Of a stretch of 36,045 nucleotides of DNA, positions 23,601 through 30,287 are shown piece after piece. The notes beneath the pieces are model-generated. The model was not told the origin of the DNA, did not search any database, and was given only the letters and a program-made list of their open reading frames with translations. Source of the stretch: CAG-390 sp964522215 (GTDB lineage Bacteria > Bacillota > Clostridia > Oscillospirales > CAG-272). The position numbers and the translations under genes were made by a program. The first letter of the stretch is position 1. Each line of letters starts with the position of its first letter. The stretch covers positions 1-36,045 of the forward strand of contig CAZFVR010000016.1 in NCBI GenBank assembly GCA_964522215.1. Reading direction: 5' to 3'.

Positions 23601-24887
23601 TCAGTCGATATAGTCCATCGGGTCAACGCCGATCATCGGGAGCAGACGAGTGATCAGCATACGGTGGCGCATGTAGGGGTGATAGCGCAGGCCGTCCGCC
23701 AACAGCTCGGGTGAGATGTTGACCTCTTCGGGTGTCGTGGCGCAACCGGCTCGCTTCATAAGATCCAAAAGATCCTCGGGGCGGGGGAGCGTTTCGTATA
23801 TCAGGTGGCGTATCTCGCCCCAGTTATCGCGAAGCAGCTCGGGTGTGATATCATCGGTAATAGTAGGCTGATTGAGGCGCTTAACATCATCAAGCTGTTC
23901 GGGCGAGAAGTGACGGTACACCTCCTCCCAATCGGTGGGATCGGCGGTGGTGGTTATTGTTTCAAGCCTGTCGGCAAGATTGCGGTAGATCTTATCGATA
24001 ATGAGGGTGGCAACGCCTACCTTTTTGCCGTGGAATTCCGGCCAAATGCCGCGGGTCAGCTTGTAGCACTCCCAGTAGTGGGAGACAACGTGCTCGGCAC
24101 CCGATGCGGGGCGGGAGGAGCGTGCAAGCTTCATGGCAAGACCAGAAAGCACCAGCGCCTCCATTATGGCACCTGCGGCCTCCTCGTCGCTCGATGTTAC
24201 CTTGTCCGCCAAAGCGACCATCTTGGCTACCGCCGTCATGGTGAGATCGGCAACGGCTTCGCAGTAATATTCACCGGTCAAAAGGTGCGATACCTTCCAG
24301 TCAAGCACGCCTATGTATTTTGCGACCATATCGCCAAAGCCCGCCGCTTTAAGCTCGGTGGGGGACTCGGCCAGTATCTTTGTATCGGCAATTATCACAG
24401 CGGGCTGTTCTGCCTGCCAGGAGATCTTAAAGTTGTTTTTGATAATAGGCGCGGTGTCGGAGGCAAAGCCGTCCATCGAGGGTGCGGTGGCAAATATGCA
24501 AAACATCTTGCCAAGCTCAAAGGATGCCACGCGGCAGATATCGTTGAGCGAGCCGGTACCGACGGATATGATGCCGTCAACATCGGCCGCCAGTGCCATT
24601 ACCTCGTTCACCTGCTCGATGCGGGCGTACTTCATGTTTTCGTATATCAGCTTTTTTAGCGAAAATCCTGCAGCTGCAAGCGATTCAAGCAGTCCCTCGC
24701 GCGATGCTACGGCTATCGTGTTCTCATCTGCAACAAGCAGTACTTTTTTGGGGAAGCCTGCGCGGGTCAGCACCTCGCCCGTGCGGGCAGATGCGCCGCT
24801 TGATATCTCAACTGCCTTTGTGGCGCAGGTGTGCTCTCTGCCGCAGGGACAGCCCTGAAGCGTTGTAAGAATATTTTGAAGATCCAT
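23601..24887 (-). CDS. sn-glycerol-1-phosphate dehydrogenase (AraM/EgsA family)
   Basis: The 428-residue enzyme resembles bacterial AraM. A Cys/His cluster (CPCGREHTC, 13-21) opens it, as in bacterial members. 'GTGSLNDICR' (110-119) is the NAD(P)-binding loop, followed by 'TAPSMDGFAS' (134-143). Metal ligands by family analogy are Asp186 (GFGDM), His266 (AEHVVSH) and His286 (FHGKKVG). The reaction reduces dihydroxyacetone phosphate to sn-glycerol-1-phosphate, the archaeal lipid stereoisomer; in B. subtilis this feeds heptaprenylglyceryl phosphate synthesis. No PcrB homologue is nearby. The start is ATG 24887; upstream in-frame codons look noncoding. A perfect-consensus promoter lies at 25001-25029. 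Confidence 0.9.
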   Translation of the reverse strand: MDLQNILTTLQGCPCGREHTCATKAVEISSGASARTGEVLTRAGFPKKVLLVADENTIAVASREGLLESLAAAGFSLKKLIYENMKYARIEQVNEVMALAADVDGIISVGTGSLNDICRVASFELGKMFCIFATAPSMDGFASDTAPIIKNNFKISWQAEQPAVIIADTKILAESPTELKAAGFGDMVAKYIGVLDWKVSHLLTGEYYCEAVADLTMTAVAKMVALADKVTSSDEEAAGAIMEALVLSGLAMKLARSSRPASGAEHVVSHYWECYKLTRGIWPEFHGKKVGVATLIIDKIYRNLADRLETITTTADPTDWEEVYRHFSPEQLDDVKRLNQPTITDDITPELLRDNWGEIRHLIYETLPRPEDLLDLMKRAGCATTPEEVNISPELLADGLRYHPYMRHRMLITRLLPMIGVDPMDYID

Positions 24888-25000
24888 GGTAAAACCTATC
24901 TTTCCTGCCGTATGCGTTTTTAGCTGTTTGAGGCTCGACGGTGGTGTGATGCGCCACCTCGCCGCGCATTGGTCGCATAACGACATATTATATCACTATA

Positions 25001-25029
25001 ATTATAGACCTATTTTGCGCATTTGTCAA
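25001..25029 (-). promoter_or_regulatory. Consensus promoter of the G1P dehydrogenase operon
   Basis: On the minus strand TTGACA (25029-25024), 17-bp spacer, TATAAT (25006-25001), an exact consensus. Confidence 0.9.
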
Positions 25030-25036
25030 TACAGCC

Positions 25037-25061
25037 GATAGTAAAACTTTGTTTTACTATC
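25037..25061. promoter_or_regulatory. Perfect 11-bp inverted repeat upstream of the G1P dehydrogenase promoter
   Basis: GATAGTAAAAC (25037-25047), loop TTT, GTTTTACTATC (25051-25061). It ends 7 bp upstream of the -35 on the minus strand. It could be an activator site, or a hairpin stopping minus-strand transcription arriving from the SleB-like gene. No T-run follows. Confidence 0.45.
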
Positions 25062-25170
25062 TAATGCCGCACGGCGTGGGTATGCGCGTTTATCGACGCA
25101 TGTCAATATCACGGTGCTTGGCAGCATCCCCTCGGCGCGCGGGCTTGCCACGGATCTTGCGCTGAAACTA

Positions 25171-25199
25171 TTGATATTTGGCGCGATTTGTTGTATACT
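25171..25199 (+). promoter_or_regulatory. Plus-strand promoter facing into the SleB-like gene
   Basis: TTGATA (25171-25176), 17-bp spacer, TATACT (25194-25199). An AAGGA (25205-25209) and ATG (25218) follow at proper spacing. No annotated plus gene starts here, so any transcript would be antisense to the 3' half of 25235-25732. Confidence 0.55.
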
Positions 25200-25217
25200 A
25201 TTATAAGGAAAAACCCG

Positions 25218-25325
25218 ATGACAGCGCCATGGCGTTACCTCCAAAAGGCAAAGCCGTTATATTCAAAGCGGATGCGGCCGCTGTCGCGAATATCAGGCGG
25301 AACGTCAACCGAGCGTGCCCAATAA
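25218..25325 (+). CDS. Possible 35-residue basic small protein
   Basis: The ATG at 25218 has an AAGGA nine bases upstream and a promoter-like sequence just before it. It opens 35 codons ending at TAA 25323-25325. The peptide is rich in Arg/Lys with no hydrophobic segment and no known family. It overlaps the SleB-like gene on the other strand, whose coding signal is stronger, so it may be chance or may mark an antisense RNA. Confidence 0.25.
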   Translation: MTAPWRYLQKAKPLYSKRMRPLSRISGGTSTERAQ

Positions 25326-25732
25326 AGCGCACCGCGGGTGGGGTCTCCACCGCGCACGGCGGTGGCCGCCGCTCGACGGGAGCGACTGTCAGGGCGGACT
25401 TTGTAATAATCGGCGGCGGTATGCGTGCCGTCGGCCGTCAGCGAGGTGATAAATTGCAATATCACCTCGCCCGGTGTATCCGGGAATGCAGCATCCCGCA
25501 AGCGATTAAGCAGCATGGCGCACACAGCCACCCGCACGGGGTAGCTCTCGCCGCCTGCCGCAAGCTCTGCAGCGCGGGACAGCAGCTCTGCCGCCTCACC
25601 CTCGTCCGCCAAAGCAGCTCGCGTTTCGGTGCTGTCCGGTGTCACTCGCGGCTCGGCGGCCGCGGTGTTGACCGTCGCAACCGACAAAAAGCACAGCGCA
25701 AGGCACAAGGATATAGCTTTTTTTGCGATCAT
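25235..25732 (-). CDS. SleB-like cell wall hydrolase
   Basis: The 165-residue protein has a signal peptide (MIAKKA, hydrophobic core, cleavage near NTAAA-E27). The catalytic part resembles Hydrolase_2/SleB (PF07486): 'GGESYPVRVAVCAMLLNRLRD' with the key Glu near residue 61, 'FPDTPGEVILQF', then 'AAATAVRGGDPTRGALYWA'. The usual 'GxDPTxGAxY' is therefore intact. It likely cleaves peptidoglycan, with related proteins acting as spore-cortex lytic transglycosylases or in vegetative wall turnover. At ~165 residues it lacks the N-terminal peptidoglycan-binding domain of full SleB. Its own promoter is weak: a TATAAT on the minus strand at 25801-25796 without a good -35. Confidence 0.8.
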   Translation of the reverse strand: MIAKKAISLCLALCFLSVATVNTAAAEPRVTPDSTETRAALADEGEAAELLSRAAELAAGGESYPVRVAVCAMLLNRLRDAAFPDTPGEVILQFITSLTADGTHTAADYYKVRPDSRSRRAAATAVRGGDPTRGALYWARSVDVPPDIRDSGRIRFEYNGFAFWR

Positions 25733-25833
25733 TTATTCACCCTCCGGATCCGATGCGCCTGCCGCACCATCGGGTCTTAAAACTTTTTACTTGTATTATA
25801 CTTATTATTATTTTAAAAGGAACAAAAAATATA

Positions 25834-25855
25834 CGCCGCACTGTCGGCGGTTTTT
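25834..25855 (+). promoter_or_regulatory. Small hairpin plus T-run just before the DUF1934 start
   Basis: CGCCG (25834-25838), 6-nt loop, CGGCG (25845-25849), then G and TTTTT to 25855. It ends 11 bp before ATG 25866. It resembles a weak terminator or attenuator in the leader, or a hairpin limiting access to the ribosome site. Confidence 0.4.
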
Positions 25856-25865
25856 GGAAACAGCA

Positions 25866-26549
25866 ATGGATCAAAAACACGAAAAAAGATCTGCCGCATA
25901 CGGTGGGATAGATATAGGCGAGCTTGGAACGGCTGCAATGCCTCTCCTGCTTAAGATAAAAACAGAACGGCAGTTTGCCGATATGAAAGCCCCGCGCGCG
26001 GCGAACATGGCCGCAGTGCCGAGCGGCATATGCCTTGATTATGAGGCGATGGAGGAGGACGAGAGCGGCGAGGATGCGCCGGTGCTTTTTGATGCCTATA
26101 CCGGGGAAAACGCCGAGGCTGAGCCCCCGCACTCGCAAAGCGAGCTTGTAACGGGCGGTGAGCTGAAGCGCGACGGCGATAGCATCGTCCTCAGCTGGCG
26201 AGAATTTGACGGCTGGAACATGACCATAATGTCGATAGCTTTTGACCCTGCCGACCCCGCCACCGTAAGTCTTGGGCGGCAGGAGGTCACACCCTTTGCG
26301 GTGGTGATGGAGGCACTCTCCGGAAAACGCCAGCCGGAGCTTTGCTTGGTGCTTGAGCGCGGGCGGCGGCACATCTGCCTGCTTGATACGCAGGGCGACC
26401 TGCGAGAGGTGGCTGTGCGCACCTTTAAGCTTGAAAATTCGCTCCTGCGCCGCGGTGCGATGCTGCTTGACTATTCGGTGGAGATACACGGACTGCGCGC
26501 CGAACGCACACGCATTCAGATAAAAGCCAAACGAGCGCCGGAGGAATGA
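25866..26549 (+). CDS. DUF1934 (YwiB-like calycin-fold) protein
   Basis: The protein has 227 residues. After an atypical ~25-residue N-terminus, 'PLLLKIKTERQF' begins the domain. A ~60-residue acidic stretch separates it from the recognisable second half: 'LVLERGRRHICLLDTQ-GDL', 'VAVRTFKLENSLLRRGAMLLDYSVEIHG', 'IQIKAK'. The last part matches DUF1934 (PF09148), a small beta-barrel family of unknown function common in Firmicutes. Usual members are ~140 residues, so this copy is enlarged by the N-terminus and by the acidic insert. The start at 25866 has only a weak GGA upstream, and a later start is possible. Confidence 0.65.
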   Translation: MDQKHEKRSAAYGGIDIGELGTAAMPLLLKIKTERQFADMKAPRAANMAAVPSGICLDYEAMEEDESGEDAPVLFDAYTGENAEAEPPHSQSELVTGGELKRDGDSIVLSWREFDGWNMTIMSIAFDPADPATVSLGRQEVTPFAVVMEALSGKRQPELCLVLERGRRHICLLDTQGDLREVAVRTFKLENSLLRRGAMLLDYSVEIHGLRAERTRIQIKAKRAPEE

Positions 26550-26559
26550 TTTAAGTCGC

Positions 26560-26581
26560 CACCCGGCATTCACGGCCGGTG
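26560..26581 (+). terminator. Probable terminator of the DUF1934 gene
   Basis: CACCCGGC (26560-26567) pairs with GCCGGTG (26575-26581) with one bulged C, followed by TCTTTTCC. It starts 11 bp after the stop. Confidence 0.5.
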
Positions 26582-26879
26582 TCTTTTCCGTCCACTTGCT
26601 TGCATAAGATCCGTCATATTTCACATTTTCCCTTCGCGTAGGATAAGCTGCGCGCGAAAAGTTGTTTTCTGACGAATTTTCTGACGGCGCAATTGAACGA
26701 AAAGAATTGTGCGGTGGTGCATTAAAGATCGCATAGCCCTTTGGAACAATGGACATCCCGCCCGATCCTTGAGAGAAGATCGGGCGGGATGCTTTGCTGT
26801 GATACCGTTGCCAATATCATAAAATCGCAGGAACAGACAGTTCTTGGCAGGCGTTCATCCGTAAATAAAGGGAGAGGGC

Positions 26880-27170
26880 ATTGCCTACCAACCTTTCCGC
26901 GTGGCTGAGCGGCATATGGTTAGATCCGTAGCTTGTGAGCGTGCTTTTAATAGGAGCGCCTATGCGCTACCCTTGGTTCATGCGGTCGAGCTTGAAGGTG
27001 CTGTGCTTGGCGGCTGTTAGGATATCCTCCCGCATTTGATATGGGTGCTGTGCTACGGCGCGACCGCCGTCATCCTTGCCGTGATCCTGCTTTTGCGGCA
27101 GAGGAACAGTAATGGCCCGCATGGAGTGTCGATCTTTTGCAGAAAGGACAGGTGTAAAAACACTATTTGA
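26880..27170 (+). pseudogene. Possible remnant of a membrane-protein gene
   Basis: The frame ending TGA near 27168 contains a hydrophobic helix ('WVLCYGATAVILAVILLL') followed by 'RQRN', typical of the C-terminus of a polytopic protein. The frame is interrupted by TAG about 80 bp upstream. Further left, 'NLSAWLSGIW' appears in a different frame. Parent family is not identified. Base composition gives no clear help, and random ORF content cannot be excluded. Confidence 0.25.
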
Positions 27171-27219
27171 TCGATATTGTGGAGGAAGTTATCCCGACTA
27201 CTGCACGATGTGCAAATAA
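27112..27219 (+). CDS. Possible 35-residue Cys-containing small ORF
   Basis: ATG 27112 is preceded by AGAGGA at seven bases and runs 35 codons to TAA 27217-27219. The C-terminal part has 'YCGGSYPDYCTMCK', with Cys at 23, 31 and 34. It overlaps the putative pseudogene in another frame. No homology is recognised and no promoter is obvious. Confidence 0.2.
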   Translation: MARMECRSFAERTGVKTLFDRYCGGSYPDYCTMCK

Positions 27220-27256
27220 TATCTTGATAATTAAGAAAGTTTGTTATATTTGGTCA

Positions 27257-27285
27257 TTGATAATTTGTCGATTTTATGGTATAAT
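27257..27285 (+). promoter_or_regulatory. Promoter of L-lactate dehydrogenase
   Basis: TTGATA (27257-27262), 17-bp spacer, TATAAT (27280-27285). No Rex-type TTGTTAA inverted repeat is evident next to it. Confidence 0.85.
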
Positions 27286-27333
27286 AAACTGATAAAATTT
27301 TAACGCATTCCGTTTTTCTCAAGAGGACAAAAA

Positions 27334-28296
27334 ATGAACAAGATCACAGTTATAGGAGCCGGCAGCGTCGGCTCAACAGTTGCATATACGCTTGCCGTTA
27401 CAGGACTCGCCTCCGAGATCGTAATGATAGATATCAACCGCGATAAGGCCTTGGGCGAGGCACTTGATATCAGACAGGGCGTGCCTTTCTGCTCCCCCTG
27501 CTCGATATACGCCGGCGACTATCGTGATGCCGCCGATTCGGATATCGTAGTGCTTACCTCCGGCGTGGCCCGCAAGCCCGGGCAGTCCCGCCTTGATCTG
27601 GCGCAGATCAACGTTGATATCACAAAAAGCATAATACCGAACATAGTTGCCTATGCTCCCAATGCCGTTTATGTTATCGTTGCAAACCCCGTAGATGTTC
27701 TGACCTATACCTTTATTCGCTGCTCGGGGCTCCCCGCATCTCACATCATAGGCTCAGGTACCATCCTTGATACCGCGCGTCTGCGTGCAAGACTTGCCGA
27801 GTTTTATAATATCAGCCAGCAGAACGTACACGCCTACGTTTTCGGCGAGCACGGTGATTCTTCCTTCATTCCGTGGTCGCTTGCAAATATCTCAAACGTA
27901 CCTGTCGATGAATACCGCTCCTCCCTCGCGGGAGTGGACGGCGCACCCGCTGTCGATCCCATGACGCCTGTCCTCGATCACGCGGCGGTAGAGGATTATG
28001 TTCGTCGCTCCGGCGCGCGCGTTATCCAGCGCAAGGGCGCAACCTTTTATGCTGTCTCCATCGCGGTATGTCATATCTGCCGTGCGATCCTCGGCGGTAT
28101 AGATACCACAATGACCTGCTCCTCTCTGCTTGAGGGTGATTACGGCATTGAGGACGTATGTCTTTCGCTCATCAATATCGTCGGCGAGGAGGGCGTGCGC
28201 GGCAAGGTGCTGCCGCAGCTCACCGAAGCCGAGCAGGGAATGCTCCGCCATAGCGCCGATGCCCTACGTGACGTCATTAAAATGATAAAGATCTAA
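27334..28296 (+). CDS. ldh: L-lactate dehydrogenase
   Basis: The 320-residue enzyme has the NAD motif GAGSVGS (8-14) and Asp33 at the end of the second strand. The substrate-loop region is 'GVARKPGQSRLDL' (77-89), 'VANPVDVLTY' is at 116-125, and the catalytic His173 lies in GEHGDSS (171-177). Length and spacing fit L-LDH; the Gln at the substrate loop (KPGQSR) favours lactate over malate dehydrogenase. It reduces pyruvate to L-lactate with NADH, regenerating NAD+ in fermentation. It is monocistronic, with its own promoter, an AAGAGGA site and a bidirectional terminator. Confidence 0.94.
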   Translation: MNKITVIGAGSVGSTVAYTLAVTGLASEIVMIDINRDKALGEALDIRQGVPFCSPCSIYAGDYRDAADSDIVVLTSGVARKPGQSRLDLAQINVDITKSIIPNIVAYAPNAVYVIVANPVDVLTYTFIRCSGLPASHIIGSGTILDTARLRARLAEFYNISQQNVHAYVFGEHGDSSFIPWSLANISNVPVDEYRSSLAGVDGAPAVDPMTPVLDHAAVEDYVRRSGARVIQRKGATFYAVSIAVCHICRAILGGIDTTMTCSSLLEGDYGIEDVCLSLINIVGEEGVRGKVLPQLTEAEQGMLRHSADALRDVIKMIKI

Positions 28297-28344
28297 TTGC
28301 GTTTTACATAGTAAAAAAACATAAAACGATCTGACTATTCAAAT

Positions 28345-28376
28345 AAAAAAAGGAACCGCATATGGTTCCTTTTTTT
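28345..28376. terminator. Bidirectional terminator between ldh and ppa
   Basis: AAAAAAAGGAACC (28345-28357), 6-nt loop, GGTTCCTTTTTTT (28364-28376). Seven A on one side and seven T on the other make it work on both strands, and both convergent genes end beside it. Confidence 0.92.
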
Positions 28377-28401
28377 ATGAAACAATTGAAATAATAAGCG
28401 A

Positions 28402-28950
28402 TCAGTGCTCCACTGCTGAGGCGATATCGAATTTTTGGTGGTAGCTCTCTATGGCAGAGGAGATGATCTTTATTGCCTCGTCGGCGCAATATAGCTCTTT
28501 GACCGCCGTTTGTTTATTTTCAAGCTGTTTGTAGACAGAGAAAAAGTGCATTATCTCGTCAAATATGTGTGTGGGCAGCTCATCGATAGATGTGATGTGG
28601 TTATAGTTGGGGTCGGAGAAGGCAACGGCGATGATCTTATCATCAAGCTTACCGCCGTCTATCATGCGCATAACGCCGATGGGATACACCTGCATAAGTG
28701 TCATGGGGTACACAGGCTCGTTGCAGATGACCAGCACATCCAGCGGGTCGCCATCGTCGGCATAGGTGCGCGGGATAAAGCCGTAGTTTGCGGGGTAGTG
28801 AGTGGAGGTGTAAAGAATGCGGTCAAGGCGCAAAACGCCGGTGCGCTTATCAAGCTCGTACTTGCATTTTCCGCCCTTGGGGATCTCGATCAGTGCCGAA
28901 AAATTATCGGGTCTTATCATTGCAGGGTCAATGTCGTGCCAAATATTCAT
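28402..28950 (-). CDS. ppa: Inorganic pyrophosphatase, family I
   Basis: The 182-residue length is normal for the soluble Mg2+-dependent family. Key features: 'ALIEIPKGGKCKYELD' with Glu22 and Lys30, 'YPANYGFIP' (52-60), and the signature D66-G-D-P-L-D71, whose Asp residues bind metal. It hydrolyses pyrophosphate to phosphate in the cytoplasm, pulling biosynthetic reactions forward. It lies 35 bp downstream of obgE on the same strand and is probably read from the der-obgE transcript. A GGAG element precedes the ATG. Confidence 0.94.
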   Translation of the reverse strand: MNIWHDIDPAMIRPDNFSALIEIPKGGKCKYELDKRTGVLRLDRILYTSTHYPANYGFIPRTYADDGDPLDVLVICNEPVYPMTLMQVYPIGVMRMIDGGKLDDKIIAVAFSDPNYNHITSIDELPTHIFDEIMHFFSVYKQLENKQTAVKELYCADEAIKIISSAIESYHQKFDIASAVEH

Positions 28951-28985
28951 GCAAAAGCTCCGTTCCGCCGCAAAGCGGCATTTTT

Positions 28986-30272
28986 TTATTTTACATAATC
29001 AAATTCAAAGTCATATATCGAGACGGTGCAGCCGTCGGTACAGCCGTGCGCCTCAAGCTCCTCAAACACGCCGCTGCGGTGCAGGACCTTTTGGAAGAAG
29101 TTGAGCGACTCGTAATCGCTGAAGTTGATCTGTCCCATAAGATTGAACAGCCACTCGCCCTCAACATAAAAGGTGTTGCCCTCGCGGGTGATGTTGGTCT
29201 CGCGGCCGCCGCCAACGTATGCATCCTCCGGCTCAAATTCGCGCTCATATACGCGGATGGGGGGCAGCTTGTCAAGCTCGCGGGCAGTCAGGCGTATCAT
29301 CTCATCTATCCCTTCGCCGGTAACGGCGGAAACATAGATAAGCTTTGCGCCAAGGGATGCCACATAAGCCTCAAATGCGGGAATGTCAACGCGCTCGCGG
29401 TCAAGTGTGTCCACCTTATTGGCAACTATCACCTGCGGGCGTGTGGCAAGCTCCGGGCTGTAGCGTGCAAGCTCGCCGTTGATGACCTTTATATCCTCTA
29501 CCGGATCGCGATATTCCGTTGCGGCTATGTCCACAACATGCAAAAGCAGGCGGCAACGGTCAACATGCCGCAAAAATGCGTGGCCAAGACCCGCGCCGTC
29601 CGCCGCGCCCTCGATAAGGCCGGGAATATCCGCGGCAACAAAGCCCGCGCCCTCGCCCGCAGGGGCGGGAACGACTCCCAGCATGGGGGAGAGGGTGGTG
29701 AAATGATAATCCGCCACCTTGGGGCGTGCGGCACTGATACGGGAGAGCAGAGAGGACTTACCAACGCTCGGATAGCCTATAAGCCCAACATCCGCCAGCA
29801 TCTTAAGCTCAAGTATCACCTCGCGCTCCTCGCCGCGCGTGCCGTTTTTGGCAAACATGGGGACCTGTCTTGTGGGGGTGGCAAAATGGCGATTTCCCCA
29901 GCCGCCGCGCCCGCCGCGGCAAAGGGTAAAGTCGGCACCGTCCCCCTCCGACATATCGTGTATTATCTTATCTGTTTCTGGATCTCGCAAAAGCGTGCCG
30001 GGCGGCACGGGAATGTAAAGATCATCCGCACTCTCGCCGTGGAACTTACGTCCCGCTCCGTTGCCGCCCGCGGCTGCAACGAACTTGCGCTTGTATCTGA
30101 ATGCCAGCAGGGTGTTGCTGCCGGGATCTACACGAAAGACTATACTGCCGCCGCGCCCGCCGTCACCTCCGTCGGGTCCGCCGTGCGATACATATTTTTC
30201 GCGCCTAAAGGAGACCGCGCCGTTGCCGCCGTTGCCGGCCTTTACATATATTTTTATTCTGTCTATAAACAT
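28986..30272 (-). CDS. obgE: GTPase Obg/CgtA
   Basis: The 428-residue protein has all three domains: the glycine-rich Obg fold (1-158, with 'VKAGNGGNGAVSFRREKY' and the GGPDGGDGGRGG run), the G domain with P-loop GYPSVGKSS (166-174), switch II 'DIPGLIEGA' and NKVD (285-288), and a C-terminal OCT domain (~340-428). The OCT domain is typical of Gram-positive Obg. It acts in 50S subunit maturation and the stress and sporulation response. It begins 15 bp after der ends. The usual neighbours rplU-rpmA are absent here. Confidence 0.95.
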   Translation of the reverse strand: MFIDRIKIYVKAGNGGNGAVSFRREKYVSHGGPDGGDGGRGGSIVFRVDPGSNTLLAFRYKRKFVAAAGGNGAGRKFHGESADDLYIPVPPGTLLRDPETDKIIHDMSEGDGADFTLCRGGRGGWGNRHFATPTRQVPMFAKNGTRGEEREVILELKMLADVGLIGYPSVGKSSLLSRISAARPKVADYHFTTLSPMLGVVPAPAGEGAGFVAADIPGLIEGAADGAGLGHAFLRHVDRCRLLLHVVDIAATEYRDPVEDIKVINGELARYSPELATRPQVIVANKVDTLDRERVDIPAFEAYVASLGAKLIYVSAVTGEGIDEMIRLTARELDKLPPIRVYEREFEPEDAYVGGGRETNITREGNTFYVEGEWLFNLMGQINFSDYESLNFFQKVLHRSGVFEELEAHGCTDGCTVSIYDFEFDYVK

Positions 30273-30287
30273 AACGGATAGTCCTTT

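Larger units (their letters stand above)
26550..27256. other. Long low-coding region before L-lactate dehydrogenase
   Basis: No complete gene is seen in ~700 bp. It holds the DUF1934 terminator, a 10-bp direct repeat TTTTCTGACG at 26665-26674 and 26677-26686, a 14-bp perfect GC-rich hairpin (26754-26767 with 26778-26791), and from about 26880 possible protein remnants. One frame around 27040-27110 reads as a single hydrophobic segment ending in 'LLLRQRN', but it is cut by a stop upstream. This suggests a decayed membrane-protein gene. No structured RNA family is recognised. Confidence 0.4.

Noticed and set aside
25178..25780. 200-residue plus-strand open frame
   Set aside because: It is opposite the SleB-like hydrolase and lacks family signal. 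Only the short ORF at 25218, in another frame, has proper initiation signals.
26900..26930. tRNA-like D-arm sequence (GTGGCTGAGCGG)
   Set aside because: No matching acceptor, anticodon or T-arm sequence is found around it, so it is not a tRNA.
28965..28987. Plus-strand terminator (CCGC-AAA-GCGG with T-run) between ppa and obgE
   Set aside because: Both neighbouring genes are on the minus strand, where the hairpin is followed by GGAACGGAG and not T residues. It probably does not separate them.
28788..30281. 497-residue plus-strand open frame
   Set aside because: It lies opposite obgE, which has all expected motifs. The plus frame has no recognisable domain and is a composition artefact.
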